The notes under the pieces are model-generated. The model saw nothing but the letters and a program-made list of their open reading frames with translations, had not been told where the DNA came from and did no database searches. Positions 24,482-33,293 of a stretch of 64,000 nt of DNA are shown piece by piece. Source of the stretch: Bombiscardovia apis (GTDB lineage Bacteria; Actinomycetota; Actinomycetes; Actinomycetales; Bifidobacteriaceae). Position 1 is the first letter of the stretch. Each line of letters opens with the position of its first letter. The translations under genes were made by a program, and so were the position numbers. The stretch spans positions 682,001-746,000 of the forward strand of contig NZ_AP026800.1 in the NCBI RefSeq assembly GCF_033095945.1, in the 5' to 3' direction.

Positions 24482-25012
24482 TTATTCACCCAAGGGCTTG
24501 TCGTTGACGTGCTGGATGGCGTAATCTGCATCCGCGGGAGTGAACTTGTCAACGATGCCGGTAAGTTTGGCGTCAATCGACTCTGCGTCCATATGTTGGT
24601 TCCAAGCATATTCGCGGGCACGAATCACTGCGTTGGCTCGGTAATCCGCCTTGACGTGTTCAATGGCATACTGGGCGGCATTAGCTGAGAAGTAGTCTGG
24701 TTTGCCTCGCAGTTTGTCTCGCAAACCCTCTTCGGAAAGGTGGAGGGTATCAACATACTCTTGGGCTTTTACTAGGGCCTGTTTGTAATCGTTTGAGACT
24801 TCCATGGGCTTGGCAGTGGCAGCCTCTTTGTGGGAAAACGTGTTGACAATCTCGTTTAAGTCAGAGTTAAGCTGGTCGCCACGCGTTACCAGATAATAGG
24901 TTGTAAGCGCCACGATGATGAGGACAATAATAGTCATAGTCCACCGCAGTAACCTTACGAAGAGCTTCTTCCGCTTGGGAAGGTCTTCGGACTGCTGAGG
25001 ACTTATGGGCAT
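24482..25012 (-). CDS. Membrane-anchored protein with two Ltp domains, paralog
   Basis: A 176-residue protein of the same plan as its downstream neighbour: basic N-terminus, one helix at about 23-44 (LLRWTMTIIVLIIVALTTYYLV), a linker, and two Ltp-like repeats (AQEYVDTLHLSEEGLRDKL..AQYAIEHV; AREYAWNQHMDAESIDAKLT..ADYAIQHV). The two genes are separated by about 200 bases and share little outside the repeats, so the duplication is old. Phage exclusion is possible but cellular roles are equally so. Confidence 0.75.
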   Translation of the reverse strand: MPISPQQSEDLPKRKKLFVRLLRWTMTIIVLIIVALTTYYLVTRGDQLNSDLNEIVNTFSHKEAATAKPMEVSNDYKQALVKAQEYVDTLHLSEEGLRDKLRGKPDYFSANAAQYAIEHVKADYRANAVIRAREYAWNQHMDAESIDAKLTGIVDKFTPADADYAIQHVNDKPLGE

Positions 25013-25270
25013 TACTATCTGAATCTTTCTGTCTTCGCGGGTAAAACGCGATTACGTCATATTCTACCAGTAACCATAGCTATCGCTTGGAGGTCGGGAG
25101 CAATTATTCGAGCCTGTTCGTTGGTAGCGCACTGGCGGGGCTGTGCTGGGCAGTTGGTAGGGGCAATGCGGTAAGAATAGGGGTAATGAGATGTATGAGT
25201 GCTAGTGAGCAAGCTTGCCCGTGGCAGTGGCCGGGCGAGGCTCTGGCAGGAGAGCTGGAAGGCGAGAATT

Positions 25271-25576
25271 ATGGTATTGGCTAAGAAGCAAGTGAAGCAG
25301 TTGCGCGGCCTAGCGAACGGCATTAGCCCGTCCTTGTGGATTGGTAAGGAGGGCGTGAGCGAGGCTGCGGCTAAGCAGGCGAGCCAGACTTTGGATGCCC
25401 ATGAGCTTATCAAGTGTGTGGTGCAAGACGGCAGTCCGGTAGATGCTCGCGAGGCTGGAGAGGCTCTGGCGGCCCAGCTCAACGCCGAACTTGTGCAAGT
25501 TATCGGCCGTCGATTTGTTCTCTTCCGGGCCAGCAGCAAAGAGGGCATCAAGCCCATTCAGTTGGTGCGCGCCTAG
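25271..25576 (+). CDS. yhbY: YhbY-type CRM-domain RNA-binding protein
   Basis: A 101-residue protein from ATG 25271 (MVLAKKQVKQLRG), preceded by GGAAGGCGAG. The CRM fold is seen in LRGLANGI, LWIGKEGVSE and LDAHELIKCVV, and the C-terminal VQVIGRRFVLFR. YhbY associates with pre-50S ribosomal particles in other bacteria. Its stop overlaps the end of the convergent methyltransferase gene by four bases. Confidence 0.88.
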   Translation: MVLAKKQVKQLRGLANGISPSLWIGKEGVSEAAAKQASQTLDAHELIKCVVQDGSPVDAREAGEALAAQLNAELVQVIGRRFVLFRASSKEGIKPIQLVRA

Positions 25577-26244
25577 CGTTTTGCCATAAGCAGGAGGCCG
25601 GTGCCTACTGGCAGTAGGCAGCTGTCGAAGTCTTCGTTTTGTTCGCAGTCTTGCGCAAGCTGGCGCAAGAGTAGGGCACGATCGGAGCGGTTGGCGGGAT
25701 TCATCACGCCGCCGGCCTCTTCATCTTCGCTGGAGCACAGGGCATCTGTGAGAATCATTTGCCCGCGCGGCTTAAGCAAGCGGGGCGCTTCTTCAATGGC
25801 GTCTCGATAGTTTACGTCTTCGCCAGCAACCACAATCAAATCGTAGTCTTGCGGGTTCAGACGGGGGAAGTAGGCCTTGGCTCGGGCATTGACTGCCCGT
25901 AAGCGCAAGCCATTTTGCGGGTTAAGTTCGCGGAAAGTTTGGCGGATAAGATCGGCACCTTTGGCGGAGGAATCTACTGCTGTAAATTGGCTTCCGGGAT
26001 CGAGACCTTCAATAAGACGAACTGTTTCTACAACCGAACCGGTACCCAACACAATGATGGAATGCGCCTGACTGGCCCGAGCCACCTGCTTGAGGAAGGC
26101 CCCTTGAGTAACGCTGCCCGGCTTGAAACCTGCTGCCTGCGTTCGAAGGCGCTGGGCACGCAAAAAATCCGATTCAGCGTTGAGCGCGCTTTCCTCGGCG
26201 TATTCCCAAGCCTGGGCATGGTTCGCGTACGAAGTCTTATTCAT
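25573..26244 (-). CDS. SAM-dependent O-methyltransferase family protein
   Basis: A 223-residue class I methyltransferase of the COG4122 type. Motif I appears as IIVLGTGSVVETVRLIEGL near residue 65, the acidic end of beta-2 as FTAVDSS, and the DLIVVAGE stretch as motif II region, with LLKPRGQMILTDAL further on. The usual GxGxG is GTGSV. Substrate unknown. Converges with yhbY. Confidence 0.8.
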   Translation of the reverse strand: MNKTSYANHAQAWEYAEESALNAESDFLRAQRLRTQAAGFKPGSVTQGAFLKQVARASQAHSIIVLGTGSVVETVRLIEGLDPGSQFTAVDSSAKGADLIRQTFRELNPQNGLRLRAVNARAKAYFPRLNPQDYDLIVVAGEDVNYRDAIEEAPRLLKPRGQMILTDALCSSEDEEAGGVMNPANRSDRALLLRQLAQDCEQNEDFDSCLLPVGTGLLLMAKR

Positions 26245-26277
26245 AGTTCTTACTCTAACGACTGGCCCTCACAAATG

Positions 26278-27294
26278 TTAGCGCCGGGCGGCTTGAACCA
26301 GGCTCCAAATCGTGTCGGCTATGTCGATACCGCGGGGGCAATAGCGGGTGCAGGCTCGCACTGCTTGGCAGGCGCGGATGCCTTCTGCGCTATCGATTGC
26401 GTCTAAACGATTGAGGGTGTGGGCGTCTCGCGAATCGTGGACAAAACGAGAGGCCGCAACCAAGGCTGCCGGACCTATAAAGGCTTCGCCGCCCGCGTAA
26501 ATGGGGCAAGCTCCCTCGCACACACCGCAGGCTATGCAATTACTTAGAGCCTCATAGGCTTGGAGCTGGGCAGGAGTTTGCAAGTATTCGCCTGATAGGT
26601 CTGCGGGGTCTGAGGATTGCGCCGGCTGCGCGGACTGTGAGGGCTGTAAGTATGGCTCAACCTGTTTGATTTGGCGGAACATAGTATCAGTGTCGACGAT
26701 TAAGTCGCGCAAGATAGGAAAGCCGGGTATGGGAGCCACTTCGATGACTCCGAGCCAATTGCCCTCAGGCTGCGGGCTTTGACTGGCTTCGGTTGGAGCG
26801 GGCGCGGGCCTATAAGGCGCTGGCATGCTGCCGGTAGCTTCTGTGGGTTGCGACTGACTGATGAGGGTCGCTTGCACAGTACGCCGAAAGCTGCCCTCTC
26901 CAGCGCTTCGAGCATGGGGCAGCGCTGGCTTGGCGTACGAACCAATTTTGCTCTTGCATAAGAGCGCGGGCTGGCCGTTAATCAGTACTCCATCTGAGCC
27001 ACACATGCCGTGGGCACATGCATAGCGGAAGGTTAGGCTCGGATCCTGGCTGCGCTTGATAGTAAGCAGTGCGTCTAAGAGGCTATCGTGTTCGTTGGCG
27101 TCGATGGTGTACTCTTGCACCCAACGCTTGAGTTTCGAGGCTTGCAGGGCGGTATTGTTTGAGCTTGCAGCTTCAGCAAAGGGATTGCTGCGGCGCTCAG
27201 GCTGAGTTTGCTGGCTTGCTGGCAGAGGCTTGGCTCGATGAATGCGAATGGTGAGCCTGCCGCTGTTCGCTGCTTGCTGCTGCTTGCTGTTCAT
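26278..27294 (-). CDS. sdhB: Succinate dehydrogenase/fumarate reductase iron-sulfur subunit
   Basis: A 338-residue protein, about 90 longer than usual SdhB. The [2Fe-2S] loop is CAHGMCGSDGVLINGQ ending in LLC (one Cys replaced by Asp, as in enterobacterial SdhB); the [4Fe-4S] motif is CIACGVCEGACP and the last cluster motif is CQAVRACTRYCP. The extra length is an N-terminal 35-residue extension and a Ser/Pro/Gln-rich insert at about 130-185, between the two halves. It follows sdhA in the same operon. No membrane-anchor subunit is nearby, so quinone coupling is not evident; fumarate reduction as an electron sink is plausible in a fermenter. Confidence 0.9.
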   Translation of the reverse strand: MNSKQQQAANSGRLTIRIHRAKPLPASQQTQPERRSNPFAEAASSNNTALQASKLKRWVQEYTIDANEHDSLLDALLTIKRSQDPSLTFRYACAHGMCGSDGVLINGQPALLCKSKIGSYAKPALPHARSAGEGSFRRTVQATLISQSQPTEATGSMPAPYRPAPAPTEASQSPQPEGNWLGVIEVAPIPGFPILRDLIVDTDTMFRQIKQVEPYLQPSQSAQPAQSSDPADLSGEYLQTPAQLQAYEALSNCIACGVCEGACPIYAGGEAFIGPAALVAASRFVHDSRDAHTLNRLDAIDSAEGIRACQAVRACTRYCPRGIDIADTIWSLVQAARR

Positions 27295-27349
27295 CCTCCT
27301 CCTTCTGCTTACCGGTGCGACTGTATCTGCCGGGCCTTATTGCTTGACC

Positions 27350-29188
27350 TTAATACCCACGAGTCTTTGGCGGGAAATCAACAATATGAACCGGTTGCCA
27401 GTCTACCTGCCCGTTGCGATTGGTGAGCGAATGTTGCAAAAAGTGCTCGTCATCGCGCTTGGGGTAGTCGCTGCGATACAAGGAGCCGCGAGATTCCTGG
27501 CGGGCCAAGCTCGCTTTCAACACTGCTTGAGCCACTTGTACAAGCCCTTGCACTTCGAGTAGGGCACTCAACTCTTGGTTGAGTCGCGGCGAAGGATCGC
27601 TGACCTGCAAGGCCTGCGCGGTTGGAATAATCTCATGCTCTAACTCGCTCAATGCGCTCTCCATGCCCTCGGCATTGCATCGCACGGACAGAGTTTCGTC
27701 CATCAACTGCCCTAGGCGTTCTAAGAGTTGGTAAGCGTTGAGAGCTCTCGATGCTGGGCTTTCGCTGGCTGTGGGGGGCTTGCTTGCAGACGAGAGAAGC
27801 TCTTGTATGTATTCGCGGCGATTGGAGCAGGCTTGGGCAAGTTCGAGCTCCTGCAGTTCAGACTTGCTCTCGGTGTAGTTGTGCAAGTATTCAGCGGCAC
27901 TCTGACCGGCCCTGCGCCCAAAAAGGCAGGCATCGAGTAGGGAGTTGCCTCCTAAACGGTTGGCCCCATGAACGCCCACACAGGCACACTCGCCAGCCGC
28001 ATACAGGCCCTCAACAACCTGGCGTTCGCCATCATTCAGGCGGTAGACTTGGCCGTCGGTGGTCGTTGGAATGCCGCCCATCATGTAGTGGGCAGTAGGC
28101 TTGACCGGAATTAAATCAACAGCTGGGTCGAGACCGGCATACATCCGAATCGTTTCGTCAACCTGGGGGAGCTTGGCTGCCATCGTTTTGGGGCTAATGC
28201 TGGTCAGGTCAAGCCAGACGCAGTCAGCTCTGCCCTCAGGCTCTGCAGGATCTACAATTCCAAGCCCCTGATCTACCTGCGACATAATGGCCCGGCTGAC
28301 CACATCTCGGGCCGCTAAGTCCCGATGCTCGGGCGCATAGTCGGCCATAAAAGCGTGGCCTTTGCTATTGCGCAAGATACCGCCCTCGCCACGAGCGGCC
28401 TCAGAGAGTAGGAAGCCCGTGTGCCCCAGTCCGGTAGGGTGGAATTGGATAAACTCAAGGTCTTTCAGTTCCAAGCCTGTGCACAGAGCCGCAGACATGC
28501 CGTCGCCGGTGAGATCCCATGAATTAGAAGTGGTGTGGAAGAGTCGGCCTGCGCCGCCGGTGCATAAGATGATTTGCTTGCTGCGCACTGCATGCACGTT
28601 TCCGCTATGCATGTCGATAGCAACTAAGCCCTCAACCCTGTCTCGAGCAGGGGAGAGCACCAAGTCGCTGACATACCATTCTTCAGCAAAACTCACTCCC
28701 TGCGCTAAGCATTGCTGCCAGAGGCTGGTGAGAATCTGATGGCCAATGCGGTCAGCGGCGTAGGCTGCTCGCTTGACGGGCTGAGCACCGTATTCGCTGG
28801 TATGACCGCCAAACTTGCGCTGGCTTATGTGCCCATTGTCTCGGCGAGAGAAGGCGACGCCGCTGTGTTCGAGGCCTATAACGGTCTGCCGGGCTTCTTG
28901 GGCTAAAATCTTGGCAGCATCTTGGTCGACCAGCCAGTCGCCGCCCTTGACGGTATCGAAGTAATGCCAGTGCCAGTCGTCGTGCTCCTCATTGCCTAAG
29001 CTGGCTGCAATACCGCCCTCGGCTGAGCCCGTGTGTGAGCGCAGGGCTTGGAGCTTGGAGATGACCAGCAGTTTTGGCTTATGATTGGGCCCAGAGCGTT
29101 CAAGTAGCCCAAGTACGGCGCTTAATCCTGCCGCTCCGGCGCCTACGATAACGGCATCGTATTCCTGCTCAATCTGTGCTGGACTCAT
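27350..29188 (-). CDS. sdhA: Succinate dehydrogenase/fumarate reductase flavoprotein subunit
   Basis: A 612-residue protein from ATG 29188 (MSPAQIEQEYDAVIVGAGAA); a longer in-frame start exists but the FAD-binding Rossmann motif VIVGAGAAGLSA then begins unusually far in. Further motifs: RKFGGHTSEYGAQPVKRA (FAD-linking His region), EFIQFHPTGLG and GEGGILRN (substrate site), CACVGVHGANRLGGNSLLD near the C-terminal half. With SdhB it interconverts succinate and fumarate. The promoter lies in the 104-base gap shared with the divergent MGMT-family gene. Confidence 0.93.
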   Translation of the reverse strand: MSPAQIEQEYDAVIVGAGAAGLSAVLGLLERSGPNHKPKLLVISKLQALRSHTGSAEGGIAASLGNEEHDDWHWHYFDTVKGGDWLVDQDAAKILAQEARQTVIGLEHSGVAFSRRDNGHISQRKFGGHTSEYGAQPVKRAAYAADRIGHQILTSLWQQCLAQGVSFAEEWYVSDLVLSPARDRVEGLVAIDMHSGNVHAVRSKQIILCTGGAGRLFHTTSNSWDLTGDGMSAALCTGLELKDLEFIQFHPTGLGHTGFLLSEAARGEGGILRNSKGHAFMADYAPEHRDLAARDVVSRAIMSQVDQGLGIVDPAEPEGRADCVWLDLTSISPKTMAAKLPQVDETIRMYAGLDPAVDLIPVKPTAHYMMGGIPTTTDGQVYRLNDGERQVVEGLYAAGECACVGVHGANRLGGNSLLDACLFGRRAGQSAAEYLHNYTESKSELQELELAQACSNRREYIQELLSSASKPPTASESPASRALNAYQLLERLGQLMDETLSVRCNAEGMESALSELEHEIIPTAQALQVSDPSPRLNQELSALLEVQGLVQVAQAVLKASLARQESRGSLYRSDYPKRDDEHFLQHSLTNRNGQVDWQPVHIVDFPPKTRGY

Positions 29189-29292
29189 GCTTGTGATTCT
29201 CTCACATGGCTTAACCATGTATAAGTGAATGCAGCAGCTGCCTATTGCTATGAGCACAGTTCGCTGTCGGAAGATGCTGGGAGCATGTGGGT

Positions 29293-29652
29293 ATGGCCGA
29301 TTCATCATCTACTACTTCTCCTTTTTTCGACGAGGTTTATCGCGTAGTGCAAAACATTCCGCGGGGTTACGTGGCAACTTATGGCCAAGTTGCGGCCTTA
29401 GCTGGTAGTCCTCGCGCTGCCCGCTATGTAGGTTTCGCTCTTCATTCCAATCCCGACCCTTCGCTCACGCCCTGCCATCGGGTCGTGTTTCGAGATGGAT
29501 CCCTGTCTCCGGGCTACGCTTTTGGCGGCCCAGAGCGTCAACGCGAGCTTTTGGAAGATGAAGGTGTGTGTTTCAAGATGCCGCGGACTCAAGAGAATGC
29601 CGGTGCCCCGGGATGGGTGGTGGACTTCGACAAGTCCGCTTGGCAGGCTTAA
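29293..29652 (+). CDS. MGMT-family DNA-binding-domain protein (short methyltransferase)
   Basis: A 119-residue protein consisting only of the C-terminal domain of O6-alkylguanine-DNA alkyltransferase: VVQNIPRGYVATYGQVAALAG, then GSPRAARYVGFAL and the active-site TPCHRVV near residue 61. The reactive Cys is present, unlike alkyltransferase-like proteins that have Trp there. The N-terminal domain of full-length Ogt is absent. It probably binds or repairs O6-alkylated guanine. I prefer ATG 29293 to the GTG at 29287. Confidence 0.85.
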   Translation: MADSSSTTSPFFDEVYRVVQNIPRGYVATYGQVAALAGSPRAARYVGFALHSNPDPSLTPCHRVVFRDGSLSPGYAFGGPERQRELLEDEGVCFKMPRTQENAGAPGWVVDFDKSAWQA

Positions 29653-29669
29653 ATCTGAGATTCATAACA

Positions 29670-31160
29670 TTACCGTCTGTGCTGTGCTCTGGTGCTCGCC
29701 GACTTGGGTAGCTGCACCACGCCGTTGACTATTTCAAGTAATCCTTGCAATTCCATACCTCCTAAGGTTTGCATCACTTCTTGCATGCTGCATGCTTGCT
29801 CGCCGCTTGAGTTCAACAAGGCGTTAATATGCTCACTGGTGGGTTCAACCCCCTGTTTCTTACAGGCTTCGACTGCTGTCAAAACGCTTTGCTGCTGGTC
29901 GCTTAGAGGGGGTGTATTGCTGCTCGGCTTGTGAGTAGTTGACACTTTGCTCGGTGCTTGCCGTTTGGTTGTGCTTCTTGTTGCTGAGCTGAGTGGTGCT
30001 TGTGGAGGCTGGCTAACTGCGGAGTCATTATGGTACGAAGGCTGTCGTTGAGAATGATTCTCAACAGATGGCTCGTGCGACTGATGGCAGATTTCACTCA
30101 CATCAGTGGCGGAGATGAGAATCATGGCCTTACCATCGTGGATAAGATGGTTGCAGCCCGTATTCTCAGGATTGTCAATGGATCCGGGAGCTGCATAGAC
30201 CTCTCGACCCAGCTCCGCCGCCCAAGTAGCAGTGTTGAGCGCACCTGAGCGGTGTCGGGCTTGAGCGACCACTACTACCTGCGCCAGCCCTGCAATAATG
30301 CGGTTTCGGAGTAAAAACCTTCGGGCCTCGGGGATGGTGTCGGGGCAGAGCTCGCTAATCAGCGCCCCCTCCTGCCGCTCAATAGCTTCAAAAAGTTTGA
30401 GATTACTGCGTGGGCCCCGATGGTTAAGCCCTCCCGCAAACACGGCAACCGTGCGGCCAGGTGGGGGAGCGCCCTCGCGCTTGGCAGCCAAAGCACCCCA
30501 ATGGGCGCTAGCATCGGCCCCCAGAGCACCGCCAGAGACAACAAGATGACCGCTCGCCGCAGCTTGCAAGCCAACCTGATGTGCCACAAAACGCCCGTAA
30601 TCATTGCAATAACGGGAGCCAACCACTGCTACCGGCTCCTCGCAAGAGACGAGAGCCTGAGCCGAGCCCCGCCCCCACAAGCACAGTGGCGGTGCCCAGT
30701 CGGAGCGGAGAGCCAAGTCTCCCAACTGCCGCGGCCAACTGCCTTCGCCAGGTGCGATTATCCAATAGCAGCCATCTTGCGTGAGCCAGCGGGCCAGCTC
30801 CGAGCGCTCATGGGTGGGCAAGGTAGCGAGACGAGCGCGCCATTTACCCAGACTTTGACGAAACTTAGTCAGGTCGCGCTCGCTGGCCCGGCGACCCCAG
30901 CGGGCCGAACCGGTAATAAACATGCCGTCTAAGCGATTCAAGTTCCGGGCAATGCTGGCGGAAGGAGGCGAAGACTTAGCAGGCAGTTGCGCCGGCAGGG
31001 CTTCGATACTGGACACAAGTTCCGCAGCAGAAGGAGCGCCCAAAAGCGTAGCGTAGAGGATGGCATCGGGGCTGTCTATGCAGTAGGTGAGAGTAGCGCG
31101 GGATAAGGCCTCCGCTGAGGGCTGCGGGTAGGGTGCGAAAGGTGTTGAAGAAAGGGTCAT
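29670..31160 (-). CDS. dprA: DNA processing protein DprA
   Basis: A 496-residue cytosolic protein that loads RecA on single-stranded DNA in transformation. ATG 31160 overlaps the stop of comM as ATGA. The Rossmann-like core is clear: PVAVVGSRYCNDYG, VVSGGALGADASAHWGAL, TVAVFAGGL, FLLRNRIIAGLA and VYAAPGSIDNPENTGCNHLI. An N-terminal extension of about 130 residues and a long C-terminal Ser/Gln-rich linker followed by a small winged-helix-like domain (LSDQQQSVLTAVEACKKQGV.. to LQGLLEIVNGVVQLP) make it longer than the minimal DprA. Last gene of the yraN-comM-dprA operon. Confidence 0.93.
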   Translation of the reverse strand: MTLSSTPFAPYPQPSAEALSRATLTYCIDSPDAILYATLLGAPSAAELVSSIEALPAQLPAKSSPPSASIARNLNRLDGMFITGSARWGRRASERDLTKFRQSLGKWRARLATLPTHERSELARWLTQDGCYWIIAPGEGSWPRQLGDLALRSDWAPPLCLWGRGSAQALVSCEEPVAVVGSRYCNDYGRFVAHQVGLQAAASGHLVVSGGALGADASAHWGALAAKREGAPPPGRTVAVFAGGLNHRGPRSNLKLFEAIERQEGALISELCPDTIPEARRFLLRNRIIAGLAQVVVVAQARHRSGALNTATWAAELGREVYAAPGSIDNPENTGCNHLIHDGKAMILISATDVSEICHQSHEPSVENHSQRQPSYHNDSAVSQPPQAPLSSATRSTTKRQAPSKVSTTHKPSSNTPPLSDQQQSVLTAVEACKKQGVEPTSEHINALLNSSGEQACSMQEVMQTLGGMELQGLLEIVNGVVQLPKSASTRAQHRR

Positions 31161-32692
31161 TGCAGTCGGGTCCTCATCATGATTCCGGTGTTGACATCCT
31201 CGGCGCTCGGTGCAGTGCGCCCATCTAAATCTGCAAGCGTCCAAGCCAAGCGCATTGCTCTATCAGCCCCGCGCAGGCTCAACCGCTTACTTTCCAAGGC
31301 CTGATTGACCAATTCGATAGCCTTGGCCGAAGTGGCGGTCCGCAGCCACTCGCCAGAGGCTTGAGCATTGCAAACCCAGCCATGGTCGGCGAATCGAGCC
31401 CGAGCGGTAGCCCGCGCCTGAGTGACTTGGGAACGAATCTGCGCGCTCGTCTGCCGAGGCTGCGTATGACTTGAAGTGATATTCGACACCGGCAGTACGG
31501 ACACCTGAATGTCGATGCGGTCCAAAATCGGACCAGAGAGTCGACTCCAATAACGAGAGCGTTCGCGAGGTGAGCAGGTGCAGCGCTCGCCAGTGCCAAA
31601 ACCATAGCCGCAGGGGCAGGGATTGGCAGACATCACCAGCTGGAAGCGAGCAGGGTAGGAGGTAGTGCCCTTAGAACGGGAAAGGAGGACTTGCCCGGTC
31701 TCTAGCGGTTCGCGCAGGGTTTGCATGGCTCGGGGAGAGAACTCGGGAGCCTCATCCATAAAGAGCACCCCGCAGTGGGCCCGTGTAATGGCTCCGGGCA
31801 GGGCCACGCCACTGCCACCGCCCACCAGAGCAGCAGTGGAAGCTGTGTGGTGTGGCGATTCAAAGGGTGGTATGTCGCTGACTCCGTGCTGTTGCAAGTT
31901 GCCGCACAGGGAGCGGATGGAGGCCACTTCGAGTTGTTCTTTTTCCATCAAAGGCGGCATGATTGAGGGCAGACGGGAGGCGAGCATGGTTTTGCCAGTG
32001 CCGGGAGGGCCGGTCATCAGCATGTGGTGGCCACCAGCAGCAGCAACGGTGAGTGCCCACTTGGTTTGCTCTTGGCCCACCACTTGCGCCATATCAATCT
32101 GCTTATGCGCTGCCTCGCTGCTGTCTGGAGCAAGATTGAGCTCAGTGAAACTTTGTGAATCGGACAGTTTGTAGCGGGCTTTTCCGCCCACTTGCTCCAC
32201 GAGTTCGCCCAAATGTCGAATACCCACCACTTCGATGCCAGGAACTATTTGCGCTTCCTCTAAGTTGCCAAAAGGCACGTATGCCCGCCGAATACCTTGA
32301 CCTCTGGCATGTAGCAAAATTGGCAGGAGGCCGTTAACCGGTAAGACGGTGCCATCAAGGTTGAGTTCTCCCAGGGTGAGAGTGTGCTCGAAAGATTGCT
32401 GGGGGATAGCGCCTGCCGCGTCCAAGACCGCTACCGCTATAGCAAGGTCGTGAGTGGAGCCGTGCTTGGGCATGGAAGCGGGCGAAAGATTGACCGTTAC
32501 CCGGGTTTCTGGCCATTTGAATCCGGTGGCTGAGCATGCTGACTTAACGCGCTCTCGCGACTCGGTCAAGGAAGTGTCTGGCAGGCCGATTATAGAAAAA
32601 TAGGGCAGGCCGGGGGATATGAAAGCCTGAGCTTGAATGAGGAAGGCCTTGAGCCCCACGAGGCCTACTGACATGCCGGAACCGATGCGCAT
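31157..32692 (-). CDS. comM: YifB/ComM family Mg-chelatase-like AAA ATPase
   Basis: A 511-residue ring-forming AAA+ ATPase related to the ComM branch-migration helicase. An N-terminal S5-fold/Lon-like domain (SPASMPKHGSTHDLAIA, TLGELNLDGTV) precedes the ATPase with Walker A GPPGTGKTMLA near residue 225, Walker B GVLFMDEAPEFS and the zinc-like CPCGYGFG..CTCSPRE insert. The start overlaps the yraN stop as TAATG. It works in natural transformation together with DprA in species where this was tested; competence here is not established. Confidence 0.93.
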   Translation of the reverse strand: MRIGSGMSVGLVGLKAFLIQAQAFISPGLPYFSIIGLPDTSLTESRERVKSACSATGFKWPETRVTVNLSPASMPKHGSTHDLAIAVAVLDAAGAIPQQSFEHTLTLGELNLDGTVLPVNGLLPILLHARGQGIRRAYVPFGNLEEAQIVPGIEVVGIRHLGELVEQVGGKARYKLSDSQSFTELNLAPDSSEAAHKQIDMAQVVGQEQTKWALTVAAAGGHHMLMTGPPGTGKTMLASRLPSIMPPLMEKEQLEVASIRSLCGNLQQHGVSDIPPFESPHHTASTAALVGGGSGVALPGAITRAHCGVLFMDEAPEFSPRAMQTLREPLETGQVLLSRSKGTTSYPARFQLVMSANPCPCGYGFGTGERCTCSPRERSRYWSRLSGPILDRIDIQVSVLPVSNITSSHTQPRQTSAQIRSQVTQARATARARFADHGWVCNAQASGEWLRTATSAKAIELVNQALESKRLSLRGADRAMRLAWTLADLDGRTAPSAEDVNTGIMMRTRLQ

Positions 32693-33162
32693 TAGAAAGC
32701 CCCCTGTATAAGTTTGATTGATACACGAGGGTTGTCGCTGCTACCGGCGCTAACACTGACGGCAGCAACGTCGAAACGGGTGACACAATGGCGGTTTGTG
32801 CGGTTGCGGGCGATGAGCCATTGGACCGCTGCATGTTTGAGTTTTGTTTGCTTGCTGTAGGTAACCGCTTCTTCGGGTTGTCCAAAGGTGCGGGTGCGCC
32901 GAGTTTTGACCTCTACAAAGGCTAGGCAGCTTCGGCGATCTAGGGCCACAATGTCGAGCTCGCCGTAGCGGGTGGACCAATTGCGATCCAAGATCTGCCA
33001 GCCAAGGCTTTCCAGCCACAGAGCTACATACTGTTCGCCTAACTGCCCGAGCTTTCTAGCTGAAAGTTGTGGGCTCACGAGCGAGGCTTCAGCTTGCCTC
33101 AGTGGGCTGGCGGTATCTGGTTCGAGGATACTTGCAATGCTATGACTTTGACTTGTCTTCAT
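32692..33162 (-). CDS. YraN/UPF0102 family endonuclease-like protein
   Basis: A 156-residue protein: variable N-terminal 35 residues, then LGQLGEQYVALWLESLGWQI, NWSTRYGELDIVALD and LAFVEVKTRR. The E...D..E-x-K pattern is the restriction-endonuclease fold of UPF0102. First gene of the operon with comM and dprA, a common conserved order. Confidence 0.9.
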   Translation of the reverse strand: MKTSQSHSIASILEPDTASPLRQAEASLVSPQLSARKLGQLGEQYVALWLESLGWQILDRNWSTRYGELDIVALDRRSCLAFVEVKTRRTRTFGQPEEAVTYSKQTKLKHAAVQWLIARNRTNRHCVTRFDVAAVSVSAGSSDNPRVSIKLIQGAF

Positions 33163-33293
33163 GTATCTAGTGCACCATGCCAGCCAAGCTCACTACCACT
33201 TTTGCTGGCAATGTGGTCGAATGTGGGCGCTTGTGGTCAAATGTAAGTAAGCCCTACTCCTGACTGGCTTAGTGCGCTAGATACACGAGAAAA

